From SZAS-103 sp038234715 (lineage in GTDB: Bacteria > Pseudomonadota > Gammaproteobacteria > Xanthomonadales > Xanthomonadaceae): 64,000 bases of DNA. The DNA lies in contig JBBQTD010000002.1 of NCBI GenBank assembly GCA_038234715.1, positions 62,001-126,000 of the forward strand, in the 5' to 3' direction. The translations under genes and the position numbers were made by a program. The notes under the pieces were generated by a model, which was not told the DNA's origin, searched no databases, and was given only the letters and a program-made list of their open reading frames with translations. This document shows positions 24,792 through 32,441 of this stretch, one piece after another. Within the stretch, counting starts at the first letter, position 1. Each line of letters opens with the position of its first letter.

Positions 24792-25367
24792 TCAGTTGAG
24801 GAAATCCTCCGGCGTGTTGAGATTGCCGAAGTCTGCGCCGTCGAATTGCACAATGGAAAGCATGAGTGTCTCCACGACGCGGTGGGCCGCGCGTTCGCCG
24901 CCCTCGAGCGCCTCGGCGACGGCCTCGCGGGCACGGGCTACCGGCCAGAGCGCCACGAGCGGTTGCAAGCGAGTCGCGTCGTGTGCAACTGCGCCACCAT
25001 CACCTGCTGCATGCAGCCTGGCGGCGAGATCACGCGGAATGTCGCGCAGATCGACCGGAACAGTCAGCAACATGGGCGTCGAGCACGCCGCGAGCAATGC
25101 ATCGAGTCCCGCAAGTGGCCCTTGGAATCCCGCGATGCGATCGTGTACTGGGCGAAGTCCCAGCGCCGCATGCTTGTCGAGGTGCTGGTTCGTACTGACC
25201 AGGCGCGCCGCGAATGCGTCGCCAAGCAACTCCAGCATGCGTTCGATCAGCGGCTTTCCGCGATAGACGGCCGATGCCTTGTCGACTCCGCCGAGCCGCC
25301 TCGCGCGACCGCCAGCCAGGATGCCAAGCGTCGTGGAGTGGTATTGGGTGATGCGATCAGACCCCAT
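24792..25367 (-). CDS. mobA: Molybdenum cofactor guanylyltransferase
   Basis: A 191-residue nucleotidyltransferase that adds GMP to Mo-molybdopterin to form the MGD cofactor used by DMSO-reductase-family enzymes. The N-terminal GILAGGRARRLGGVDKA matches the LxGGxSxRMGxxK nucleotidyltransferase motif, and FQGPLAGLDALLA and TVPVDLRDIP match the family's GPLxG and PVD elements. The ATG 25367 gives a short lead before the motif. It is 15 bases after der and before moeA, so the Mo cofactor genes may be transcribed with der. Confidence 0.93.
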   Translation of the reverse strand: MGSDRITQYHSTTLGILAGGRARRLGGVDKASAVYRGKPLIERMLELLGDAFAARLVSTNQHLDKHAALGLRPVHDRIAGFQGPLAGLDALLAACSTPMLLTVPVDLRDIPRDLAARLHAAGDGGAVAHDATRLQPLVALWPVARAREAVAEALEGGERAAHRVVETLMLSIVQFDGADFGNLNTPEDFLN

Positions 25368-25382
25368 CGCTTCGCATGGACA

Positions 25383-26777
25383 TTAGCGCTTGGCGTTGCG
25401 GATCACGCGCCGACGTGACTTCTGCTGTTTCTGGGTAAGCACGTTTTTCTTGCCCTCGTACGGATTGGTGCCTTCGCGAAACTCGAACCTCACCGGCGTG
25501 CCGACCAGCTTGAAGCGCTTGCGGAAGAAATTTTCAAGGTACCGCTTGTAGCTGTCCGGCAGGGTCTTGAGACGATTCCCGTGAACAATGAAGGTCGGCG
25601 GATTTTCCCCGCCAGGATGCGCATAGCGCATCTTGGCGACGTGTCCGCGCACGGCGGGAGGGGGGGAACTCTCGCAGGCGATTTCGATCGCCTTGGTGAC
25701 TTCGACGGTGCTGAAATTGCGCGTGGCAGATGCGTGCGCACGGTGGATCGCCTTGAACATCTCGCGCAGACCAGAACCATGCTTCGCGGAAATGTGCAGC
25801 TTCTCGGCCCATTGCACGAACGACAGCTTGCGATCGAGCATGCTCTCGCACTGCTCGCGTTGGTACGTCGTCAGCCCATCCCACTTGTTCACCACGATCA
25901 CGAACGCGCGTCCCGAGTCGAGCACGTGGCCGAGCACGGTCGCATCCTGTTCGGTGACCCCCTCGCTTGCGTCGAGCATCAGCGCGACGACTTGCGCGGC
26001 ATCGATGGATTGCAGCGTCTTGATGACACTGAATATCTCGATGGCGTCCTGGACCTTGCCGCGTCGACGGATTCCGGCCGTATCGATCAGCCGATACTTG
26101 CGTCCATCGCGCTCGAGGTCGACCGCAATCGAATCGCGGGTCGTGCCTGGTGTCTCCGAGGCAATCACGCGTTCTTCGCCGAGCAGGCGATTCACCAGCG
26201 TTGACTTGCCGACATTTGGCCGGCCGACAATGGCGAGCCGCAAGCGCTCAGGATCGTCGAGGATGCCTTCATTGCCAGAGTCTTTCGGCAGCCGCTCGAC
26301 GATGGACTCGAGCAGGTCGGATATGCCGCGTTGGTGCGCCGACGACACCGCAAGAGGCTCGCCGATGCCGAACCGCGTGAACTCAACGAGGCACGCCTCT
26401 TCGTCGAGCCCGTCGGTCTTGTTGACGACCAGCAAGATCGGCTTGGCGGTCTTTCGCAACCAGGCAAGAATCGATTCGTCGAGAGCGGAAGGGCCCTCGC
26501 GCCCGTCCACGATCAACAGGACGACATCTGCCTCGTCGACTCCGGCACGCGCCTGCTGCGCGGTGAGTCCTGCCAGCCCGGCTTCTTCCCCGGACAGTCC
26601 ACCGGTGTCGACCAGTGCGAAGTGCTTGTCCTCGAGCAAACGGCAGATACCGTAGTGGCGATCTCGGGTTACTCCGGGCTCGTCGTGGACGAGCGCGTCG
26701 CGACTACGCGTCAGCGCATTGAAAAGGGTGGACTTGCCGACGTTTGGTCGGCCGACCAGCGCGACCAGAGGCAGCAT
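25383..26777 (-). CDS. der: Ribosome biogenesis GTPase Der (EngA)
   Basis: A 464-residue protein with two GTPase domains in tandem and a C-terminal KH-like domain, acting in 50S assembly. Both P-loops are visible, VALVGRPNVGKSTLFN and AIVGRPNVGKSTLVN, with DTGG/DTAG switch motifs and NKTD/NKWD specificity motifs for guanine. Start is ATG 26777; the frame upstream is open but has no family similarity. It is the end of the pilW-yfgM-bamB-der gene order typical of gammaproteobacteria, 147 bases after bamB, and is followed at 15 bases by mobA. Confidence 0.97.
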   Translation of the reverse strand: MLPLVALVGRPNVGKSTLFNALTRSRDALVHDEPGVTRDRHYGICRLLEDKHFALVDTGGLSGEEAGLAGLTAQQARAGVDEADVVLLIVDGREGPSALDESILAWLRKTAKPILLVVNKTDGLDEEACLVEFTRFGIGEPLAVSSAHQRGISDLLESIVERLPKDSGNEGILDDPERLRLAIVGRPNVGKSTLVNRLLGEERVIASETPGTTRDSIAVDLERDGRKYRLIDTAGIRRRGKVQDAIEIFSVIKTLQSIDAAQVVALMLDASEGVTEQDATVLGHVLDSGRAFVIVVNKWDGLTTYQREQCESMLDRKLSFVQWAEKLHISAKHGSGLREMFKAIHRAHASATRNFSTVEVTKAIEIACESSPPPAVRGHVAKMRYAHPGGENPPTFIVHGNRLKTLPDSYKRYLENFFRKRFKLVGTPVRFEFREGTNPYEGKKNVLTQKQQKSRRRVIRNAKR

Positions 26778-26924
26778 GCTGAACGAGCCTCGTAAATGAT
26801 GATGGGTGTCGCACGAAATCCTTATGCAGCGCCTGACCGACCGCGAGCAGAAGTCGTCCGGCATCTCCGGCACGCGTCGCAGCAGACCGCTGACGGCTGC
26901 TGCGCGCAGCGTTGACCGTAACCG

Positions 26925-28112
26925 CTATTTGTTGATCCGGAATGCGGCCAACTTGCCGCGGTTTGTCGTCGCGACCAGGATGCCATCGGTTGAAACCTGC
27001 GGCGTTGCGCGTATTTCATCCTTGTGGCCGCCAATCTCTGCGCGTGCTGCAAATGCGCCGGTATCGGCCTTCATCCAGTGCAAATAGCCCTGCAGGTCGC
27101 CGACGACGACGTAACCGCCCTGCACCACCGGCTCGCTCAACCAGCGATATCCCAGTGCGTCCTGCTTCCACAACGCAGCGCCCGATGTTCGGTCGAGAGC
27201 CCAGACCGTTCCCACCGCGTCGCTCGCGAACAAGGTATCACCTGCACGCGCCACGCCAGCGTAACTGACCAGCGAATGGGTCCAGATCGGGTTGCCGTTG
27301 TCGGGATTGAACGCTCCAACCTTGCCCCGGTAGCTTGCCGCGAAAATGCCGTCGGGACTGGCAATCACATCACCATCGATATCGGCCAGCCGATCGAGTT
27401 CGCTGCGACCCTCCGCTTGCGCGACGACCTCATCCCACACCTTGACTCCATCCTGCGCACGCAGCGCCACCAGCGACCCGTCATCGTAGCCGAGGTAGAT
27501 CAGGCCGTTGCCGCCAAGCGCAGGTGCAGAATTTCCGCGCAGGCTGAGGCTGGGCAGCGGCCGCTCGTATGCCCAGCGACGCTTCCCGTCGGTGAGATTC
27601 AAGGCGACGACGTGTCCGTCGCCGGAACGAACGACCACCATATCTCCGGCGACCAGCGGAGACGCCAGGATTTCGGAACTGAGTTTCGCGCGCCAGCGCT
27701 CGGCGCCCGTATCGGCGGCAAATGCAACGACATCGCCGTTGACCGATCCCGCAACGACAATGCCAGCGCCAGCGGCAGGTCCACCGGTGAGCCGCAGTTT
27801 GGTATCGGTCTTCCAGACGTCCCGGCCGCTGGCCAGATCCAGCGCGTACATATAAGGCCCGTAACTATCCGCAATATAGACGCGGCCATCGGCGATCGCT
27901 GGATGTTGGCGCAGGCCGAGCATCCTCTCGCCCTTGCCGAACGAGCGCGACCACAGTCGCTGCACGCTGATGCTCGGCGTGATCGGCGCAAGTACCGCAG
28001 GTTCATGAATATTGTCGCTGGAACCGGCCTTTGCCACCCAGCTCTTGACCGTCGTGCAGCCGGCGGCGGTTGCAATCAGTGCGCTGACTAAAACGATACG
28101 AAGTGCGGTCAT
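26925..28112 (-). CDS. bamB: Outer-membrane assembly lipoprotein BamB
   Basis: A 395-residue lipoprotein of the BAM complex, which inserts beta-barrels in the outer membrane. The signal ends in a lipobox TAAGC (Cys near 19), and the mature protein is an eight-bladed propeller with PQQ-like repeats, seen as DLASGRDVWKTDTK, AADTGAERWRAKL and similar strand-turn segments. Length is typical. It overlaps the yfgM stop by four bases as ATGA, so translation is probably coupled. Der follows after 147 bases. Confidence 0.96.
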   Translation of the reverse strand: MTALRIVLVSALIATAAGCTTVKSWVAKAGSSDNIHEPAVLAPITPSISVQRLWSRSFGKGERMLGLRQHPAIADGRVYIADSYGPYMYALDLASGRDVWKTDTKLRLTGGPAAGAGIVVAGSVNGDVVAFAADTGAERWRAKLSSEILASPLVAGDMVVVRSGDGHVVALNLTDGKRRWAYERPLPSLSLRGNSAPALGGNGLIYLGYDDGSLVALRAQDGVKVWDEVVAQAEGRSELDRLADIDGDVIASPDGIFAASYRGKVGAFNPDNGNPIWTHSLVSYAGVARAGDTLFASDAVGTVWALDRTSGAALWKQDALGYRWLSEPVVQGGYVVVGDLQGYLHWMKADTGAFAARAEIGGHKDEIRATPQVSTDGILVATTNRGKLAAFRINK

Positions 28113-28771
28113 GCTTTCTTTGCCTCGGGTTTGGGGGCGACTCCGCCGATATCGGCGAGCTTCATCTCGAGAAATTCGCGGTTCGGTGTAGCGTCCGGCA
28201 AATGCCGGATTGCTTCGATGTATGCCTGGCGAGCCGCATCGATGTGGCCCAATGCGCGCTCGGCATCGCCGCGGATTTCACCGGTGACGGACGCATACGC
28301 AGGATCGGTTGCCGGCCCGATCCGGGTAAGTGCCTCTGCCGGACGTCCGAGGATCAAGAGCAGGCGCGCGGCACGCAGACGGACGATTTCGGCCAACGCC
28401 GGGTCCGAAATCGACCCGATCGAATCGAGCGTCGCAAGCGCCCCCTTTGCGTCGTCGCGATCCATCTGGTGGGCGGCGATACGCATCGCCGCCAGCGTCG
28501 CATAGGGCGTTTTCGCATAGTCGGTATGGAACGCCTTGGCGAGACCCGCAAGTCGTCTTTCGTCACCATTGGCCTGAACGGCATTGCTGAGCACGGCATA
28601 AGTTGCAGCAGCCTGCTCATCGTGCAGTTCCTGCTTCCCCTGCCACCATTGCCAGCCGGCGATCAACGCCAGCCCGACGGCGATGCCGCCTATCACCGAC
28701 CCGCCATTGCTCCGCAGCCAGTTACGGACCTGCTCGCCCTGTTCGTATTCTTCCTGATCGTCGATTGCCAT
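28109..28771 (-). CDS. yfgM: YfgM-like TPR protein (ancillary SecYEG subunit)
   Basis: A 220-residue single-pass inner-membrane protein. An acidic N-terminus (MAIDDQEEYEQGEQVRNWL) is followed by a helix GGSVIGGIAVGLALIAGW and a periplasmic TPR-like region. In E. coli YfgM binds SecYEG and PpiD and helps deliver envelope proteins. Start ATG 28771 matches the usual MAIDD start; ATG 28786 is in frame five codons upstream. bamB overlaps its end by four bases. The gene that normally precedes it in this neighbourhood, hisS, is not here. Confidence 0.9.
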   Translation of the reverse strand: MAIDDQEEYEQGEQVRNWLRSNGGSVIGGIAVGLALIAGWQWWQGKQELHDEQAAATYAVLSNAVQANGDERRLAGLAKAFHTDYAKTPYATLAAMRIAAHQMDRDDAKGALATLDSIGSISDPALAEIVRLRAARLLLILGRPAEALTRIGPATDPAYASVTGEIRGDAERALGHIDAARQAYIEAIRHLPDATPNREFLEMKLADIGGVAPKPEAKKA

Positions 28772-28786
28772 GCTGTCGTTTTGCAT

Positions 28787-29089
28787 CGCGCCGGAGCGCG
28801 CTCGTAGGGGAAGGTATGCCGCAGCGCAAGCCGGCTGTCGGATCTGGTCAGTCGATTGCCGGCGAGGGTTTGCGGTCGGAGGATAGCCTAAAGAGTGTCA
28901 CGGCCGCGCCCCGGAGTTGCTTCAGATCAAGGGCCCCGCCATGCCGCAACGCCAAAATTGCGTTCGGATTTCCGATTTGGACACCTGTGACTGTGCCTGT
29001 CCGATGGGTGCGTACACTGCCGGCGCCAATCGTAGCGCGTTCGATCCTGTGACTACCCACACCGGAGGGAAAATCCGTCTGCATGAAGT
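28787..29089. other. Gap where rodZ, ispG and hisS are usually found
   Basis: In many gammaproteobacteria pilW is followed by rodZ, ispG and hisS before yfgM. Here only about 300 bases separate pilW from yfgM. A minus-strand frame of 78 codons (28848-29084) is open but resembles none of these and has no convincing start signal. I see no remnant of the missing genes and no clear terminator. Confidence 0.6.
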
Positions 29090-29878
29090 TCAGTGCTGGC
29101 CTGGAGTAAATTGGGGAAATTCCGTGGCCAACCTGCTGCGGTAGCTGCGAGCACTCTCCGGGTCACCGAGTTTGTCCTCGATTCGCGCGGCCAGGTCGAG
29201 CATCTCGGGAGAGGTCTTGCCAGTCGCGACAAGACGCTCCATGAAACCGCGCGCGCGCAGGTAGTCGCCAGTCTGGTAGGAAATTCCCGCTAGCGCCTCC
29301 AATGCTTCTGCATTGTTTGCGTCAAGGGTAAGCATCTGGCGGTAATAGCTCCCAGCGATCTCGGGTTTTCCCGCCTTTGCGGCGCAGATTGCCGCGTTGC
29401 CGGCCGCGACCGTTGGAGTCTTGTAGAAGGGGTCGGCGATCGCCCTGCGGAAGTAGGGCTCGGCTTCAGCCGGATGGCCGGAACGGCATAGCCACGTACC
29501 GTAATTGTTGAGCATCGCTCCGTTGTTCGGCGCGAGCTTGAGCGACTTGGCATAACTGACTTCGGCCAGATCGAGACGATTGATCTTTTCGTACAACAGC
29601 CCGAGCACCGTGTAGGCGTCGGGCGAGGAAGGATCAAGCTTTGCGGCGTGCTGGAGACGATCGAGCGCGATCTGGTACTGACCCTGCTGGATGTATTCCT
29701 GTGCGAGCGCAACCTCGTTCTGTGCAGCAGCGTGGGGCGTGTTGGAGTCGGTCTTGAAGTGCGGGACGGACGACTTGTTGTCGTAGATCGTGCGACTGTT
29801 CCTCGAATTGTTGCATCCGGTCGCCGCGCACAGAACCAGAATCGCGCCGCTGACAACGCACGCATCACGCAGCTGCAT
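29090..29878 (-). CDS. pilW: Type IV pilus biogenesis lipoprotein PilW/PilF
   Basis: A 262-residue TPR lipoprotein that helps PilQ secretin assemble in the outer membrane. The start ATG 29878 has AAGGAG 7 bases upstream and overlaps the rlmN stop by 14 bases. The signal peptide ends in the lipobox ATGC (Cys about residue 22). Six TPR-like helices follow, with the signatures ALDRLQHAAKLDPSSPDAYTVLG, AEVSYAKSLKLAPNNGAMLNNYG and the PilW motif GTWLCRSGHPAEAEPYFRRAI. Length matches the family. Confidence 0.92.
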   Translation of the reverse strand: MQLRDACVVSGAILVLCAATGCNNSRNSRTIYDNKSSVPHFKTDSNTPHAAAQNEVALAQEYIQQGQYQIALDRLQHAAKLDPSSPDAYTVLGLLYEKINRLDLAEVSYAKSLKLAPNNGAMLNNYGTWLCRSGHPAEAEPYFRRAIADPFYKTPTVAAGNAAICAAKAGKPEIAGSYYRQMLTLDANNAEALEALAGISYQTGDYLRARGFMERLVATGKTSPEMLDLAARIEDKLGDPESARSYRSRLATEFPQFTPGQH

Positions 29879-31013
29879 GAACCGCTCCTTGTTGCTCGAG
29901 TTTGCGACGGAATGTTTCCTGGCGACGTGTCCGATCAAGGACCTGGCCCTTGAGCTGTCCGCAGGCAGCATCGATGTCATCGCCGCGCGTGCGACGCACC
30001 ATGGTCAGCACCTGGTTGTCGAGCAAGTGTGTCTGGAAGTTACGGATGTCGGCTTCATCCGAACGCTCGTACCCGGTTCCAGGGAACGGGTTGAACGGAA
30101 TCAGGTTGACCTTTGCCGCATTGGCGCGTTGCAACCTGGCGTCCATTGCGCGCATCAGCTTGACCAGGGCGCGCGCTTGCTCAAGCTGGTCGTTGACGCC
30201 TTTCATCATCGTGTATTCAAAAGTAATCGAGGTGCGCGGTTTGCGCTGCGCATAGCGCACGCATGCGTCCATGAGTTCGGCGATCGGATACTTCTTGTTG
30301 AGCGGAACCAGTTGGGTACGCAACTCGTCCGTCGGCGCGTGCAACGAAACAGCCAGCGACACGTCGGATTCGACCGCAAGCCGGTCGATCATTGGCACCA
30401 GGCCAGCGGTGGACAAGGTGACGCGCTTGTTGGCCAGACCAAGGCCGAGATCGTCGCGCATGATGCCCATCGCGCGCACCACGTTGTTGAAGTTCAGCAG
30501 CGGCTCGCCCATCCCCATCATCACGACGTTGGTGAGCTTGCGCTGCCTGTGCGGCACGTTGCCCAGGTGTTTCGCCGCCACCCACACCTGGCCGATGATT
30601 TCGGCGGTGGAGAGGTTGCGGTTGAATCCTTGCGTACCAGTCGAACAAAACGTGCAGGCCAACCCGCAACCAACCTGCGAGGACACGCACAGCGTGCCTC
30701 GTCCCTTGTCGGGGATGAACACCGCCTCGATGGCGTTGCCGCCGTCCATGCCAAGCAGCCACTTGTGGGTGCCGTCGGCCGAGGGCTTCTCGAAAAGCAC
30801 TTTCGGCGGGTCGATCACGCATGCACGGACCAGCTTTTCGCGCAGCGCCTTGCCGAGGTCGGTCATCTGCGCAAAGTCGGTCACGTGTCGGTGGTAGATC
30901 CACTTCATCACCTGCTCGGCGCGATAGCGCGCCTCGCCAATGCCGGCGAAGAACGCGATCAGCCCAGCGCGATCGAGTTCGAACAGATTGATGAGGGCGG
31001 AATCGTTTGTCAC
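29865..31013 (-). CDS. rlmN: 23S rRNA/tRNA adenine-C2 methyltransferase
   Basis: A 382-residue radical-SAM enzyme that methylates C2 of A2503 in 23S rRNA and A37 in some tRNAs. The cluster motif CGLACTFCSTG has the CxxxCxxC ligands, the SAM region GEPLLN is present, and the C-terminal catalytic Cys lies in RGDDIDAACGQL. An insert-free length of about 380 is typical. The start codon is GTG at 31013, giving MTNDSALINLFELDRAGL. It is the second gene after ndk, 21 bases away. Confidence 0.97.
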   Translation of the reverse strand: MTNDSALINLFELDRAGLIAFFAGIGEARYRAEQVMKWIYHRHVTDFAQMTDLGKALREKLVRACVIDPPKVLFEKPSADGTHKWLLGMDGGNAIEAVFIPDKGRGTLCVSSQVGCGLACTFCSTGTQGFNRNLSTAEIIGQVWVAAKHLGNVPHRQRKLTNVVMMGMGEPLLNFNNVVRAMGIMRDDLGLGLANKRVTLSTAGLVPMIDRLAVESDVSLAVSLHAPTDELRTQLVPLNKKYPIAELMDACVRYAQRKPRTSITFEYTMMKGVNDQLEQARALVKLMRAMDARLQRANAAKVNLIPFNPFPGTGYERSDEADIRNFQTHLLDNQVLTMVRRTRGDDIDAACGQLKGQVLDRTRRQETFRRKLEQQGAVHAAA

Positions 31014-31034
31014 GTCAGGTCGTGGGTGGGGCGC

Positions 31035-31460
31035 TCAGCGCGGGCAAAGCTCGGTCGGAGCGAAGAAATAGGCGATCTCGTTCGCGGCAGTCTCGACCGC
31101 GTCCGAGCCGTGCACCGCATTGGCGTCGATCGATGTCGCAAAGTCAGCGCGGATCGTTCCTGGCGCGGCGTCCTTCGGATTGGTCGCGCCCATCAGGTCG
31201 CGGTTCTTGAGTACTGCCCCCTCGCCTTCCAACGCCTGGATCATCACTGGACCTGAGATCATGAATTCGACCAGCGGCTTGAAGAACGGGCGCTCGCGAT
31301 GCACCGCATAGAACCCTTCTGCTTCTGCACGCGACAGGTGCTTCATCCTTGCGGCGACGATTTTCAGCCCCGCCTGCTCGAAACGTGAGTAGATAGCGCC
31401 TATCGCATTCTTGGCGACGGCGTCGGGCTTGATGATCGAAAGAGTGCGCTCCAGCGCCAT
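31035..31460 (-). CDS. ndk: Nucleoside diphosphate kinase
   Basis: A 141-residue enzyme that phosphorylates nucleoside diphosphates from ATP through a phosphohistidine. MALERTLSIIKPDAVAKNAIG is the conserved start, and NAVHGSDAVETAANEIAYFF is the C-terminal signature that contains the catalytic His (HGSD). Start ATG 31460 has GGAG 9 bases upstream; the longer frame is not conserved. It heads the ndk-rlmN-pilW run and diverges from the psrA-like gene across 269 bases. Confidence 0.96.
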   Translation of the reverse strand: MALERTLSIIKPDAVAKNAIGAIYSRFEQAGLKIVAARMKHLSRAEAEGFYAVHRERPFFKPLVEFMISGPVMIQALEGEGAVLKNRDLMGATNPKDAAPGTIRADFATSIDANAVHGSDAVETAANEIAYFFAPTELCPR

Positions 31461-31695
31461 GCAATGCTCCAGAAAAGTGAGTCGGACCGTGGTTATGGAG
31501 GAAGTGGTTTGTTGTTGCAGGCACGCAGCGGCCAGGCCCTGCTTTCCGAGCGCGAAGAATACCATGATTGTCCGGCGCAACACGGGGTTGCGACGCATTC
31601 TGCAGCTCCGATTCATGTGCTTGCACGGCTCCAATCGTGAGGAACGCACCAGATCCCATGCAGGGTCGATTGACGTGAATTCTGGTTGCGCCTAC

Positions 31696-31716
31696 GATTA
31701 AACGATCGTTTCAATC
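31696..31716. promoter_or_regulatory. Palindromic operator for the PsrA-like regulator
   Basis: AAACGATCGTTT (31700-31711) is a perfect 12-bp palindrome, extended by GATT on the left and (C)AATC on the right. The AAAC-N4-GTTT core matches the PsrA operator pattern known in Pseudomonas. It lies 18 bases before the regulator's start, so autoregulation is likely. A half-site TAAACGAT sits just before the start of the fadN-like gene (32433-32441). Confidence 0.7.
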
Positions 31717-31729
31717 GGTTGATCAAGCC

Positions 31730-32350
31730 TTGTCCGCGTCAGTCCACTTCTCGACCAAGGAACGCATCCTCAGCGCAGCCGAGGACCTGTTCGCGCAATT
31801 CGGTTTCGCTGGCACGTCGCTGCGACAGGTGACTACGCATGCCGAGGTCAACATCGCAGCGGTGAATTATCATTTCGGCTCCAAGGACAACCTCGTCAAC
31901 GAGGTGTTCCGACGCAGGCTGGATGAGCTGAGCGAAAAGAGGCTTTCTGCCTTGCGCACCGCGTTGCGCGACGAGCCCGGCTCGCTTGAGGCCATCCTGG
32001 CCGCCTTCATCGAGCCAGCACTGGCCCTGACTCTTGACCGACATGGCGGATCGGCCTTCGTGCGGGTACTCGCACGAGCCTATGCAGAGAAGAACGAGCG
32101 CCTGCGCAAGTTCCTGTCCGACAACTACGGCCACGTCCTACGCGAGTTCTCCAAGGCAATCGGGGCCTGCCTGTCCGGCATCGGCAAGGAAGAACTCTAC
32201 TGGCGGCTCGACTTCACTGCCGGAGCATTGACCTATGCCATGGCCGACTTCGGGCTGATCCGACGACCCGCCGGCGCCACGGAGAAGGCGCATTGCCAAC
32301 GTGCGGCTGCAGCGCTGATCCGATTTGCGTCAGCCGGCATCAGGCAATGA
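31730..32350 (+). CDS. psrA: PsrA-like TetR-family regulator of fatty-acid degradation
   Basis: A 206-residue repressor. The N-terminal helix-turn-helix reads RILSAAEDLFAQFGFAGTSLRQVTTHAEVNIAAVNYHFGSKDNL, split here by domain, and closely resembles Pseudomonas PsrA; the ligand-binding region contains FVRVLARAYAEKNERLRKFL and ELYWRLDFTAGALTYAMADF, also like PsrA. PsrA binds long-chain acyl ligands and represses beta-oxidation genes; the PsrA-type palindrome upstream and the fadN-fadA genes 91 bases downstream fit. The start is TTG 31730, with no strong ribosome-binding site visible; no ATG lies near. Confidence 0.85.
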   Translation: MSASVHFSTKERILSAAEDLFAQFGFAGTSLRQVTTHAEVNIAAVNYHFGSKDNLVNEVFRRRLDELSEKRLSALRTALRDEPGSLEAILAAFIEPALALTLDRHGGSAFVRVLARAYAEKNERLRKFLSDNYGHVLREFSKAIGACLSGIGKEELYWRLDFTAGALTYAMADFGLIRRPAGATEKAHCQRAAAALIRFASAGIRQ

Positions 32351-32441
32351 CATTGCATTGGCCCGCTGACACGCCGCTGGCGAGCGAAGCCGAGGCGATC
32401 AAATGTGCCATTTTATCAATTAAAACAATAGAGTAAACGAT

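Noticed and set aside
28848..29084. 78-codon minus-strand frame between pilW and yfgM
   Set aside because: No ribosome-binding site, no similarity to rodZ, ispG or hisS, and atypical composition.
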